From NCBI GenBank assembly GCA_030442035.1, contig JAUJEA010000009.1, positions 62,001 to 126,000 of the forward strand: DNA of 64,000 bases. Direction: 5' to 3'. The translations under genes were made by a program, and so were the position numbers. The stretch comes from Splendidivirga corallicola (lineage in GTDB: Bacteria > Bacteroidota > Bacteroidia > Cytophagales > Cyclobacteriaceae). A model generated the notes under the pieces. The model saw only the letters and a program-made list of their open reading frames with translations. It searched no databases and was not told the DNA's origin. Shown here in pieces: positions 52,394 to 61,553 of this stretch. Position 1 is the stretch's first letter; every line of letters starts with the position of its first letter.

Positions 52394-53896
52394 GTGGCTA
52401 GTGAATTTGAATTAAAGCAATTCTCCAGAGAAAATCTAGCAAAGGCACTAGCCACCGAATCAATAGTGTCCATTTCCGAAGTTAAAAAAAGAGAACATTT
52501 TAGATATTTGCTTGGTTATTTAAGTGACCTCTCGGCTCAAATGATAGTGATAGAGCCTGAATACATCTCCAAGTCCTATCTTTCTGACTATTCGAATTAT
52601 TATTCAACTTGTTTTCAGGATTATGGCCGTATTTGTAAACGAGTTCATTTTTTAATGAAACATGTCGACAAGGAGTCATTCTTGAAGGAATTATTGGACA
52701 AAGACTCGACTTTTTTTGACGATAACTACCTTGGTTATACAGTAGTTAAACCGTTGCCTGATAGTGTTATTGGTACTACTCTATTAGTAACATACAATAA
52801 GAAAAAAGACCATATGGTCCGCCACTATCCAGTATGTAGGCCATATGATATTAATATGCTAGGAAAAAAGGTTAGATTGATGTCTCTCGCTTTTCAAGAA
52901 CAGGATACGGTTGTTGCAGCCTGTGCCTCTGTGGCTATTTGGAGTGCGTTTCATAGAACCTCATACTCTTTTGAAACAAACCTTCCTTCCCCTAGCGAAA
53001 TAACCAAATCCGCGGGAAATCTCTACTTCAATTATGGACGAACATTTCCTAACCCAGGGTTAGATATAAGCCAAATATGTAAAGCAATAGAAGCAGTTGG
53101 TCTCGTGTCTGAATTAGTCATTTCGGATGAATTTAAAGGGGACGTTACATTGGCAAGAAGAATTGTCTATGCATACATTAGGGCGGGCATTCCAGTAATG
53201 TTGTTTCTAACTTTTAGAAATAATAGCGAAGAGGATGATCAAGCCGAAGAACCAGGTCATTTGATTACTATAAATGGATACGCTGAGCATGAGGATGGGA
53301 AGCAAAACACTCCCATTGAAGAGATTACCATGATAGCTGATCGTATTGAAAAATTCTACGCACACGATGATCAAACTGGCCCTTTTGCAAAATTGAAATT
53401 TTCTGGAGAAACTGCAATAATTACACCTTGGGGCAAACCCGCTGATATTTACGCAGTCATTATGCCAGTCTATCCAAAGATTAGGATTAAGTATCAAGAC
53501 ATATACGATCATATAAGTCGAATTGATTGGATTTTTTACGAAAACAGATTTTTTGAATATGAACTGAAATGGGATGTTTATCTTATTGAAAGTAACCAGT
53601 ATAAGCAGGAAATACTGGCTAGCAGTTATGATGATGAGATCAAGAAAAAATCAGTTTTAAAACATTACCCGAGATACATATGGGTAGCACGGTCGATAGT
53701 TGGTGGAGATCATGTTTTTGATTTGATTTATGATTCCACTGATATTGCAACAGGATACTTTTGTCATTATTTAAATCTTCTTGATTCTCATGCCAAAGCA
53801 TATTTACGTGACGGATTTTTTAAGGAATATAAGAACAAATTGATCCCAATTTTTGGAGAAAAAAGTATGCAGAATATTCTGGAAGAGCTTAAATAG
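52394..53896 (+). CDS. Predicted papain/C39-like cysteine peptidase
   Basis: 500 aa from a GTG start. The central region has a possible Cys-His-Asp triad: C177 in V-V-A-A-C-A-S-V-A-I-W-S-A-F, H289 in E-P-G-H-L-I-T-I-N-G-Y, and D325/D326 in F-Y-A-H-D-D-Q-T-G-P-F. The order and spacing fit C39/papain-like bacterial peptidases. N-terminal 165 residues are of unknown fold. No signal peptide or TM helix, so it acts in the cytosol. In a Ubl-conjugation island it could process or remove the modifier, or be a toxic effector; untested. Confidence 0.6.
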   Translation: MASEFELKQFSRENLAKALATESIVSISEVKKREHFRYLLGYLSDLSAQMIVIEPEYISKSYLSDYSNYYSTCFQDYGRICKRVHFLMKHVDKESFLKELLDKDSTFFDDNYLGYTVVKPLPDSVIGTTLLVTYNKKKDHMVRHYPVCRPYDINMLGKKVRLMSLAFQEQDTVVAACASVAIWSAFHRTSYSFETNLPSPSEITKSAGNLYFNYGRTFPNPGLDISQICKAIEAVGLVSELVISDEFKGDVTLARRIVYAYIRAGIPVMLFLTFRNNSEEDDQAEEPGHLITINGYAEHEDGKQNTPIEEITMIADRIEKFYAHDDQTGPFAKLKFSGETAIITPWGKPADIYAVIMPVYPKIRIKYQDIYDHISRIDWIFYENRFFEYELKWDVYLIESNQYKQEILASSYDDEIKKKSVLKHYPRYIWVARSIVGGDHVFDLIYDSTDIATGYFCHYLNLLDSHAKAYLRDGFFKEYKNKLIPIFGEKSMQNILEELK

Positions 53897-54329
53897 GATA
53901 GCAGAATTCATTTGATGTTTCACCAAATGCTGATTTTTCTTAATCATTTCTGAATTGCATTTCTTCGGTTATGAATTTTTAAACTTCATCCCACCCGCTG
54001 TGTCACTATTGTAAAAACCCCACTAAACACACGTCTTAAAATACTAGAAAATTCCGCTAAAAATTTTTTCATAGACAATCGTGCATTCTATAGAAAAAAA
54101 TGAGACTCTAAAATCATGATGTCCATTGTCCAAGTTCCCCAGGGCTAAAAAGGACTTCGCTTTTTCGCTCCAAAAAGTTTCGTAGATTAGTATTAATGTA
54201 GACGTCACTTTCACCCTTTTTTGAGTGCTATGAAGATGGATTCTATCCAAGCGTGAATACAGCTATTGAACATAGATTCAATCTAATAACAAATCTTGGC
54301 TTAGAAACAATCTTACAAATTAAAATCAA
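53897..54329. other. Intergenic region, no intact gene
   Basis: About 430 nt after the peptidase gene. From about 54211 a decayed coding-like reading appears (C-Y-E-D-G-F-Y-P-S-V-N-T-A-I-E-H-R), probably an extension of the pseudogene that follows. No terminator or RNA gene was identified. Confidence 0.35.
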
Positions 54330-54754
54330 GTGGATTTTATATCGCTTATCATTGGTGCATTTGCTGGGATAGGTAGCTATTACATGCTCATTCCTAATTG
54401 GTAGGTCTCTGTTTTTATTACTTTTCCTATCGTGACCGTATTCATGTTGTTAAAGAATCTGGAGTATGTATTTTTCAAAATTCTTTTTACTATGCTATTT
54501 ACATTTTTAGCGCTGAATAAGTTTTTCTCAAATCTGAAGTATTGATTGATACTTTCAATGTCAATCCACCAGATCAAGACCTTGTTATTACCGATTTGAT
54601 TATCAACTTACTAAAATACCAAAGGTTGGGTATTTACCAGTAGAGATTAATTCCCGAATTTAAAGACAAAATTATTACAACATTCAGTGATTTTTTTAGG
54701 AATTATAAATCCAACAATATTCAACAATGGCAGATCCGACTAGACCAATTATAA
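54330..54754 (+). pseudogene. Decayed membrane-protein gene
   Basis: From GTG 54330 a frame reads V-D-F-I-S-L-I-I-G-A-F-A-G-I-G, meets TAG at 54402, then continues in the same frame through two hydrophobic stretches (V-F-I-T-F-P-I-V-T-V-F; F-K-I-L-F-T-M-L-F-T-F-L-A-L). A frameshift near 54540 is followed by D-T-F-N-V-N-P-P-D-Q-D-L-V-I-T-D-L, another TAG at 54641, and a further in-frame 36 codons to TAA 54752-54754. Three lesions in a coding-like region mark a broken gene. Both in-frame stops are TAG. Confidence 0.6.
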
Positions 54755-55164
54755 TTGAAGAAACCGGTGATTCTATTCCGAAAATTACATCGACTCTTTC
54801 GTCACTAGCCACAACACCAGAATCCAGTAGGGATCCTCTTTCTAAATTGGCAGAAATACTGAGTGATCCCAATATATCTGAAACTTATAAAGAACAATTG
54901 ATCCTGCTTCATAAAAATAGATTTAAGAATAGAAGGTCCATGGCTTACTTGAGCTTGATTGCATTGGTAGTATTATTTGCAAGCATAATAGTTGGAGTTT
55001 GGGTTGATGGATTATATACGTGTGACCAAGCAAAGGAGACTTGTCGTGAGGGGATTTTATTGGTTTTAGACAGAAACAAACAAATTGTAATTTGGATTTC
55101 AGGGTTTTTGACATCCATTGTAGGAGCTTACTACGGTGTGAGTGCACTGAGACCATCCAGTTAA
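54727..55164 (+). CDS. Two-TM membrane protein, unknown
   Basis: 145 aa. The N-terminal 75 residues are polar, with S/T-rich stretches. TM1 spans about 78-95 (A-L-V-V-L-F-A-S-I-I-V-G-V-W-V) and TM2 about 122-140 (I-V-I-W-I-S-G-F-L-T-S-I-V-G-A-Y-Y-G-V). The short loop has two Cys (T-C-D-Q-A-K-E-T-C). The start overlaps the pseudogene tail. First of three closely spaced genes. Confidence 0.6.
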   Translation: MADPTRPIIIEETGDSIPKITSTLSSLATTPESSRDPLSKLAEILSDPNISETYKEQLILLHKNRFKNRRSMAYLSLIALVVLFASIIVGVWVDGLYTCDQAKETCREGILLVLDRNKQIVIWISGFLTSIVGAYYGVSALRPSS

Positions 55165-55180
55165 AATTCAACTTTAAATT

Positions 55181-55393
55181 ATGAGACTAATAAAATACTA
55201 TACATTCGAGGTTGGTACAGAGGGAAATGGATATTTAAGATTAGAACTGGACGATGGTACGGTAATACCGAGTGTTCCTTTTCCTCAACAATCTAATTTT
55301 GCTGGTGTTTGTTCAATGCTTCAGCATTCTAGAGCTTTTTATGAGAATGTTAATGGGCAGCATAAATTTATTTCAACAAATCAAAAAACATGA
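55181..55393 (+). CDS. Small cytosolic protein, unknown (70 aa)
   Basis: Begins M-R-L-I-K-Y-Y-T-F-E-V-G-T-E-G-N-G-Y. Compact, no signal or TM segment. It starts 16 nt after the upstream gene and ends 4 nt before the lipoprotein gene, consistent with an operon. No family recognised. Confidence 0.5.
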   Translation: MRLIKYYTFEVGTEGNGYLRLELDDGTVIPSVPFPQQSNFAGVCSMLQHSRAFYENVNGQHKFISTNQKT

Positions 55394-55397
55394 TGTA

Positions 55398-56234
55398 ATG
55401 TTAGCCTTACGAAACTTTATTCTGCCGATAATGGCAACATTGCTATTATTTTCTTGCTCCAACAAAATATTCATCAAAGAAGGGAGTACTTTGTTTCGAT
55501 TAGAAAATGGTAACGGTTCAAAGTGGGATGTAGTGAGCTATAATTTAACCTCCAACCAGGAACTGAACGTTGGTGATATAATTGAAACTAAAGAAGACCA
55601 TATTAATTTAACTTTGAAACAACCAAATGTTTGGATGGCTCGACATTCTCGAAATGTAGAACAATTTCAGAAGGATTTTACTGGTCTCATTGATTTTCGA
55701 AGCAAGTATCAAAATAACAATAAATCAATTGCATATTTTTCTGATCCTGATTACAAAAAAGATAAGCATATAAAAATTAGGTATACGAATGAGAAAAGAT
55801 GGAAAGTAGCTGCGGTAACAATAACAGCAAAGAGTCGTCCATTTACAATTGAAGCAGCCCCAGAAGATTCTATATTGAACACTTGGGAAACTAAATTTAC
55901 ACCTGGATTCGCTTTAACAAAAGAGTTGGTACGCTGGTCAAGAATGGGTGAGAGTAAAAATATTAATACCACAAGCATTGAAATTGGACCAGTATTTGCA
56001 ATTGGCACGCAGGAAATTAGCGGAAAAACAACTAGACCTAAGTTTAATTTAAGTCGAAAAGCTCTTACATTCACATTTGGTGGAGTAGTAAATCTTGGAA
56101 TAAATAAATATGATGTGGGCATTTATACAGGAGTTGATGTTGCAACCGGAAAAGGGGCTTCAGATTGGATTTATCAATGGCAACCAAACTGGGGATTTAT
56201 TTTCGGAATCGATATTGTAAAACCACAAAAATGA
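55398..56234 (+). CDS. Lipoprotein of unknown function (278 aa)
   Basis: ATG 55398 is chosen because it gives a lipoprotein signal (L-A-L-R-N-F-I-L-P-I-M-A-T-L-L-L-F-S-C); an earlier start would overlap the 70-aa gene. The C-terminal 90 residues (S-I-E-I-G-P-V-F-A-I-G-T-Q ... F-T-F-G-G-V-V-N-L-G-I-N) look like beta strands. No known domain recognised. Confidence 0.6.
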   Translation: MLALRNFILPIMATLLLFSCSNKIFIKEGSTLFRLENGNGSKWDVVSYNLTSNQELNVGDIIETKEDHINLTLKQPNVWMARHSRNVEQFQKDFTGLIDFRSKYQNNNKSIAYFSDPDYKKDKHIKIRYTNEKRWKVAAVTITAKSRPFTIEAAPEDSILNTWETKFTPGFALTKELVRWSRMGESKNINTTSIEIGPVFAIGTQEISGKTTRPKFNLSRKALTFTFGGVVNLGINKYDVGIYTGVDVATGKGASDWIYQWQPNWGFIFGIDIVKPQK

Positions 56235-56289
56235 TTTATCAAAAACCCTGTATATTTAATATATTCAATTTAAAACAACATTTCTCCTA

Positions 56290-56622
56290 TCAAAAATAAT
56301 CCCTCATATCCAAAGTATAATATCTCATTGTAGCGAGCTTTTCACCATCTGAAATTTCGATTGAAATAATATTTTCGTTTAACACGGTTGGAGTTATGTT
56401 AAACTTGTTTTCCCTTTCAATAGCTGCTTCCGATAACTTTCCTCTCTCTGCAAATTCAATTATTTTTTCGGCGACATTGACACCTGTTAGCTGTTCTATT
56501 TTAAATCCAGGATTGGAATTGCACTCCACAATGTAGTTGACCCCTTCTTTGTCCTGGATTAGATCTACTCCGCAAACACCGCTGCAGTTAATGGCTGCAA
56601 CTGCATATAGGAGGAGTTCGTT
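56290..56622 (-). pseudogene. Remnant of a RimK-like ATP-grasp gene (3' part)
   Basis: The open frame from 56622 (just after TAA) to 56290 encodes E-L-L-L-Y-A-V-A-A-I-N-C-S-G-V-C-G-V-D-L-I-Q-D-K-E-G-V and V-E-C-N-S-N-P-G-F-K-I-E-Q-L-T-G-V-N-V. The (D/E)-x-N-x-x-P-G-F metal-binding element and the G-V-D-L strand are typical of the C-terminal ATP-grasp subdomain of RimK-type ligases. The N-terminal two thirds are missing, so it is a fragment. Confidence 0.7.
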
Positions 56623-56799
56623 TTATTCATCAATAAATTATTTCGTGGATTCATCTTCCTTAGATATTGAAGGGTTTGTTCTAGGCCAATAAGGATACAA
56701 GATTAGTACTTTTTAGTGATTGAAATTTTATTTCATATTATCTAATTTGAGATTTGCCATTTTAGCACCTAAACAACTGAACTTATTTATTTATCAACT

Positions 56800-58161
56800 A
56801 TGACAACCGTCTTTGGAAATAAACCTGAAACACGCATCTATAAAACTGATAAGTTAAGGAAAGCCGTTAACCATGTGTTATTGGGGACCAGATTAGATGT
56901 GAAAGATGAAAATGATAATGCCTATTTAGTAGATACAAGAGGAAGAGGAAAATCTGGCTGGGTAAGAAAGGAGGACGTGCGTGATACACCTATTTTTAAA
57001 ATATTTTTTGTTGATGTAGCGCAGGGCGATGGTACTATTATAGAATCTCCGGAAGGAATTATTTTACTGGATGGTGGACCATCTTCGAATTTTTACAGAT
57101 TTGTAATACATCGCTATAAACGCATCCTAAAAGAGGATGACCAAGTTAATATCAGAGCCATCATTATGAGCCACCCGGATTGGGATCATTTTAATGGGCT
57201 CACAGCAGTGATTAAAGACAATCGCTTCAATATTGGGCGCATATACCACAACGGTATTATACGTTATGACACTAAGCCTCCAGGACGTGAAACTAAAATG
57301 GGCAAAACTACGGATCGTATCATTAATGGTAAAAAAAAGACTGTTCTTACAGAAACTTATAACAGTCTATCAGATGTAAAGAAGTTAATCAATGAAGGAT
57401 ATCTCATGCCATCCTTTAGAAAATTTTGGCAAGCCGCTTTGGATGCAAAAAATCAAGGTCGCTTAAAGAATGCTGAGTGCATAACTTTCCATGATCAAAC
57501 AATAACTGGATTTGATACGGACCCCAAGGATAGTTTACGAATTGAAATACTTGGGCCTATACCACTAAGTGATAAGAATAAAAAGTTAGAGTACATTACC
57601 TTTCCTGAGGCTGAAGACATTGCTAAGAATAACCCTAGGCCAAGCGATTCTCATACTATTAATGGACATTCACTGGTGCTTAAGTTTATTTATGGGGAAC
57701 ATTCATTTTTACTAGGTGGAGATTTAAATATTCCTGCAGAACTTCATCTATTAGAGCACTACGGGGATGATAATCCATTTAGAGTAGATGTGGCTAAGGC
57801 TTGTCACCATGGCTCATCTGATTACTTAGTTGATTACCTTAAGAAAGTTAAACCAATGGCCAATGTAATTTCATCTGGAGATAATAAATCATTTGATCAT
57901 CCAATGTCTGATGCTGTTGGATCAGCTTGTAAACACACCAGGGGTGATCACCCTTTGTTGTTTTCAACTGAAATTGCAAGAGCGACTAGCTCATCTGGTA
58001 CTCATTATGGATTGATCAATGTTCGGAGCAATGGTAAGATTTTGACAATGGCACAAATGAAGGAGCAACATAAAAATAAGGCGGATGTATGGGATAGTTA
58101 TACACTTCCATGGAATGGTAAGTTCCACGATGAGATTAAAGAATATCGGAAGAAAAATTAA
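56800..58161 (+). CDS. ComEC-like metallo-beta-lactamase-fold hydrolase with SH3-like N-terminus
   Basis: 453 aa. Residues of about 1-62 look like an SH3-type barrel. The MBL fold carries F-V-D-V-A-Q-G-D-G (70-78), D91 in L-L-D-G-G, the metal motif S-H125-P-D127-W-D129-H130, L-L-G-G-D-L and A-C-H-H-G-S-S-D. The H-P-D-x-D-H form is that of ComEC/Rec2-type hydrolases, which cut nucleic acids. No signal or TM. Followed 39 nt later by an amidase gene. Possibly a nuclease in a conflict system; inferred. Confidence 0.8.
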   Translation: MTTVFGNKPETRIYKTDKLRKAVNHVLLGTRLDVKDENDNAYLVDTRGRGKSGWVRKEDVRDTPIFKIFFVDVAQGDGTIIESPEGIILLDGGPSSNFYRFVIHRYKRILKEDDQVNIRAIIMSHPDWDHFNGLTAVIKDNRFNIGRIYHNGIIRYDTKPPGRETKMGKTTDRIINGKKKTVLTETYNSLSDVKKLINEGYLMPSFRKFWQAALDAKNQGRLKNAECITFHDQTITGFDTDPKDSLRIEILGPIPLSDKNKKLEYITFPEAEDIAKNNPRPSDSHTINGHSLVLKFIYGEHSFLLGGDLNIPAELHLLEHYGDDNPFRVDVAKACHHGSSDYLVDYLKKVKPMANVISSGDNKSFDHPMSDAVGSACKHTRGDHPLLFSTEIARATSSSGTHYGLINVRSNGKILTMAQMKEQHKNKADVWDSYTLPWNGKFHDEIKEYRKKN

Positions 58162-58200
58162 TGAAAGATCGATCAAGATAGTGGATTAAAAAATAAAACC

Positions 58201-58974
58201 ATGAGAGCAACAAGTATACCTAAACACGAAAAAACATTTTTCAAAAACAAAATAGACTCTCATGGTAAAAAATTTAATCTTGCTGATAAAACCATTCCTA
58301 TCAAAGGTACAAGTGAGGTAATGCACTATATTTCTTGCCGAAGGGAAAATAACGATAATTCATTTTATTATGAATCAAAATTCAAAAAGACACAAATTGT
58401 AATTCACTTTACCGCGGGCTATCTTAAAGGTGATATTGCCACTTTAACCACTCCTTCAAATCATGTATCTGTACCCTTTATAATTGCAAGGAATGGTGCA
58501 ATCTTAAACATGTGGTCATCTGCATATTGGTCATATCATCTTGGACCAGGTGCAATTGGAGGTAATACAGCAGGAAGCAAAAGAACTATTGCAATTGAAA
58601 TTTCAAACATTGGGTTTCTCAATAAAGTTGGCGATAATTTAGTTTCAGCTTATAGCAATACGGATGTTTATTGTAATCTCGATGAAAACAATTTCTTCAC
58701 TAAGCTAGAAACACCTTATCGTGAGCATCAATATTTTGCAACTTTTACCAACAATCAATATAAAAGCCTCATAACACTTTTAAGGTATCTATGTGCCCAA
58801 TACAATATTCCCAGGGCTTTTCTTGCTGAAAAGGAGCGCTACCTTACCGGAAGTGCTGATGAAATACCTAATTTCAAAGGTATTGTTTCACATGTTAATT
58901 ATCGATCGTCAGGTAAATGGGATATCGGCCCCGCATTTGATTGGGATAGGTTGATTAATGGGGTGGATTCTTAG
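58201..58974 (+). CDS. N-acetylmuramoyl-L-alanine amidase-like (Amidase_2)
   Basis: 257 aa. Zinc ligand candidates lie in V-I-H-F-T-A-G and near G-I-V-S-H-V-N-Y-R; further motifs are W-S-Y-H-L-G, I-A-I-E-I-S-N-I-G and D-I-G-P-A-F-D-W, as in T7-lysozyme-like amidases. It would cut the bond between MurNAc and L-Ala in peptidoglycan. No signal peptide is seen, so the enzyme may be released by another route or act as a lysis or toxin factor. Confidence 0.82.
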   Translation: MRATSIPKHEKTFFKNKIDSHGKKFNLADKTIPIKGTSEVMHYISCRRENNDNSFYYESKFKKTQIVIHFTAGYLKGDIATLTTPSNHVSVPFIIARNGAILNMWSSAYWSYHLGPGAIGGNTAGSKRTIAIEISNIGFLNKVGDNLVSAYSNTDVYCNLDENNFFTKLETPYREHQYFATFTNNQYKSLITLLRYLCAQYNIPRAFLAEKERYLTGSADEIPNFKGIVSHVNYRSSGKWDIGPAFDWDRLINGVDS

Positions 58975-59004
58975 AAATAGGAAAGGATTTTAATCAACTA
59001 AAAA

Positions 59005-59028
59005 AGCCAACTTTATGTAAAGTTGGCT
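59005..59028. terminator. Bidirectional terminator between amidase gene and tRNA-fMet
   Basis: AGCCAACTTT (59005-59014) pairs with AAAGTTGGCT (59019-59028) across ATGT. The T-run on the minus strand suits the tRNA transcript; it also closes the amidase gene. It is the replacement terminator brought by the island. Confidence 0.8.
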
Positions 59029-59049
59029 CTTGTTAGATTCTGTTTGTAG

Positions 59050-59122
<73 letters not shown>

Positions 59123-59221
59123 ATATATTTTTAGTTCTTCTAAACTTCTATTATCAGTTTCTTTCCTGCTGTTCGATAAAATTGAGGTACAAAATTATAC
59201 GCTTTATTTTGAAATAACAAG

Positions 59222-59229
59222 TACCTTTG
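59222..59229 (+). promoter_or_regulatory. Possible Bacteroidota -7 element for era
   Basis: TACCTTTG matches TA-N2-TTTG exactly, 20 nt before the ATG of era. A properly spaced TTG -33 element was not found, so support is limited. Confidence 0.3.
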
Positions 59230-59248
59230 CAAAATTATTAGAACAAAG

Positions 59249-60139
59249 ATGACAAAAAATCCACATAAGGCTGGTTTTGTGAGTATTATAGGTAAACCCA
59301 ATGTTGGGAAATCTACTTTGATGAATGCTATGGTGGGTGAGCGTCTGAGTATCATTACATCAAAAGCCCAGACTACCCGTCACCGGATCATGGGGATCAT
59401 GAGTGCCGAGGACTTTCAGATTGTTTACTCCGATACACCAGGCATTCTGGATCCTCAGTATGAATTACAAAAGTCTATGATGCGCTTTGTAAATAATTCA
59501 TTGGAAGATGCCGATGTGATCCTTTTTGTCAATGATCTTTATGAACAATTTGAAAAGGACGATCCAATACTGGAACGTTTGAATCGAAGTAATGTCCCTA
59601 TCATTTTTCTTCTGAACAAAGTTGATCTGTCTAAAGGAACACAAGCAAATGATAAAATAGAATATTGGAAAAGTGTATTAAAGGCAAAGAAGTATTTAAC
59701 AGTTTCAGCCCTAAATAAAACCAATGTTGAGAAAGTATTCGCGAGTATCCTGGAAAGTCTGCCGGAGCATCCACCATATTTTCCAAAGGATGAATTGACG
59801 GATAAACCAGAGCGTTTTTTTGCTTCTGAAATAGTCAGGGAAAAGCTTTTTTTAAACTATAAAAAAGAAGTACCCTATAGCTGTGAAGTGGTCATCACTG
59901 AATTCCATGAAGAAGAAAAGATCATCAGAATGAGGGCTGAGATCTTTGTGGAAAGGAAAAGTCAAAAGGGAATTATCATTGGGAAAGAAGGGCAAGCATT
60001 AAAAAAGGTGGGAATAGAAGCAAGGGAAGAATTGGAGAAGTTTTTTGCAAAACAAGTTTATCTTGAAACTTTTGTGAAAGTCGAGCCTGATTGGAGAAAA
60101 AAGGAACTTAAATTAAAAAGATTCGGGTACAATCACTAA
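59249..60139 (+). CDS. era: GTPase Era
   Basis: 296 aa. G1 G-K-P-N-V-G-K-S, G2/G3 region T-T-R-H-R with D-T-P-G-I, G4 N-K-V-D, G5 S-A-L-N. The C-terminal KH domain has E-R-K-S-Q-K-G-I-I-I-G-K-E-G. Binds 16S rRNA in 30S assembly. Followed 43 nt later by der. Confidence 0.95.
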   Translation: MTKNPHKAGFVSIIGKPNVGKSTLMNAMVGERLSIITSKAQTTRHRIMGIMSAEDFQIVYSDTPGILDPQYELQKSMMRFVNNSLEDADVILFVNDLYEQFEKDDPILERLNRSNVPIIFLLNKVDLSKGTQANDKIEYWKSVLKAKKYLTVSALNKTNVEKVFASILESLPEHPPYFPKDELTDKPERFFASEIVREKLFLNYKKEVPYSCEVVITEFHEEEKIIRMRAEIFVERKSQKGIIIGKEGQALKKVGIEAREELEKFFAKQVYLETFVKVEPDWRKKELKLKRFGYNH

Positions 60140-60181
60140 ACAGGATTTTCCGGGGTATTTAATTAGAATGGATCTAGAGAT

Positions 60182-61489
60182 ATGGCAAATATTGTAGCAA
60201 TTGTTGGTCGGCCAAATGTAGGGAAGTCTACATTGTTCAATAGATTAATTGAACAAAGAAGTGCCATCATGGATAATGAAAGTGGTGTCACCAGGGACCG
60301 TCATTATGGATATGGTGAGTGGACAGGGAAATACTTCACAGTTATAGATACAGGTGGATATGTAACCGGTTCCGATGATATATTTGAAGGCGCCATCAGG
60401 GACCAGGTTAAAATTGCTTTGGATGAGGCCTCAGTAATTCTCTTTATGGTTGATTGCCATGATGGTGTAACCGGGATGGATAAAGATTTTGCCAACATTG
60501 TCAGGGAAATCAAGAAACCGGTGATGGTGGTGGCCAATAAAGCAGATAATCAGGAAAAAGCATTCATGGCTTCGGAATTTTATGAGCTAGGGTTAGGAGA
60601 AATCTACACAGTTTCATCGGCCAATGGTTCTGGAACAGGTGACCTTCTGGACCAGGTGATAAAACACTTTGAGGAAACAGGCGATGAGAACCCTGATGAT
60701 GGTATACCAAGAATTGCTATACTGGGAAGGCCAAATGTTGGTAAGTCTTCCTTTCTAAATGTGCTCCTGGGTAAAGAAAGGAGCATTGTCACTGATATAG
60801 CCGGTACCACCAGGGATGCTATCAATACAAGATATAAACTTTACGGTAAGGATTTTATCATCACGGATACAGCTGGTATTCGAAAAAAGTCCAAAGTGAA
60901 GGAAGATCTTGAGTTTTATTCGGTATTGCGTTCGATTCAAAGCTTACAAGATTCCGATGTTTGCATTATCATGATCGATGCACAACATGGCCTGGAGTCA
61001 CAAGATCTCAATATTATTGGTTTGGCTCAAAAATATAAGAAGGGCATTTTACTAATGGTCAATAAATGGGATTTGGTTGAGAAGGACAACAAAACTTTAG
61101 ACAAGTACAGAAATGACGTATTGGCCAAACTAGCTCCAATGGATCACGTCCCAATAATTTTCACCTCGGTTTTAACGAAACAAAGGATTTTTAAAGCAAT
61201 TGAAAAGGCTGTTGAAGTTCATGAAAATCGTATGAGAAAGGTGTCAACCTCCGCGCTTAATGATGTTTTGTTAAAAGAAATTGAAAGGTATCCACCACCG
61301 GCCATAAAGGGAAAATACATCAAAATAAAATACATAACACAGCTTCCAACCTATACACCAACCTTTGCATTTTTCTGCAATTTGCCGCAATATATTAAAG
61401 CTCCGTATCAGCGTTTCCTTGAGAATAAAATAAGAAAAAGCTTTGAATTTGAAGGGGCTCCCATTAAGTTGGTATTTAGAAAAAAGTAA
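60182..61489 (+). CDS. der: GTPase Der (EngA)
   Basis: 435 aa with two tandem G domains, each with G-R-P-N-V-G-K-S (8-15 and near 180), D-T-G-G and D-T-A-G, and N-K-A-D / N-K-W-D. The C-terminal KH-like domain (about 350-435) is complete and ends L-V-F-R-K-K. It acts in 50S ribosome assembly. Usual partner of era in Bacteroidota. Confidence 0.95.
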   Translation: MANIVAIVGRPNVGKSTLFNRLIEQRSAIMDNESGVTRDRHYGYGEWTGKYFTVIDTGGYVTGSDDIFEGAIRDQVKIALDEASVILFMVDCHDGVTGMDKDFANIVREIKKPVMVVANKADNQEKAFMASEFYELGLGEIYTVSSANGSGTGDLLDQVIKHFEETGDENPDDGIPRIAILGRPNVGKSSFLNVLLGKERSIVTDIAGTTRDAINTRYKLYGKDFIITDTAGIRKKSKVKEDLEFYSVLRSIQSLQDSDVCIIMIDAQHGLESQDLNIIGLAQKYKKGILLMVNKWDLVEKDNKTLDKYRNDVLAKLAPMDHVPIIFTSVLTKQRIFKAIEKAVEVHENRMRKVSTSALNDVLLKEIERYPPPAIKGKYIKIKYITQLPTYTPTFAFFCNLPQYIKAPYQRFLENKIRKSFEFEGAPIKLVFRKK

Positions 61490-61553
61490 CTAAGATTTCA
61501 GAACTCTGAAATATTTTTTAACTTACTAGCTTATTTCAATAAAACTAAAAATT

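Noticed and set aside
51229-53896. Idea that the sigma-like protein set is a toxin-antitoxin module
   Set aside because: No antitoxin or toxin family is recognisable and the gene sizes do not fit; kept only as a peptidase module of unknown function.
54044-54577. Two minus-strand ORFs of 68 and 65 codons
   Set aside because: They lie opposite the decayed plus-strand gene and show no domain or sensible start context.
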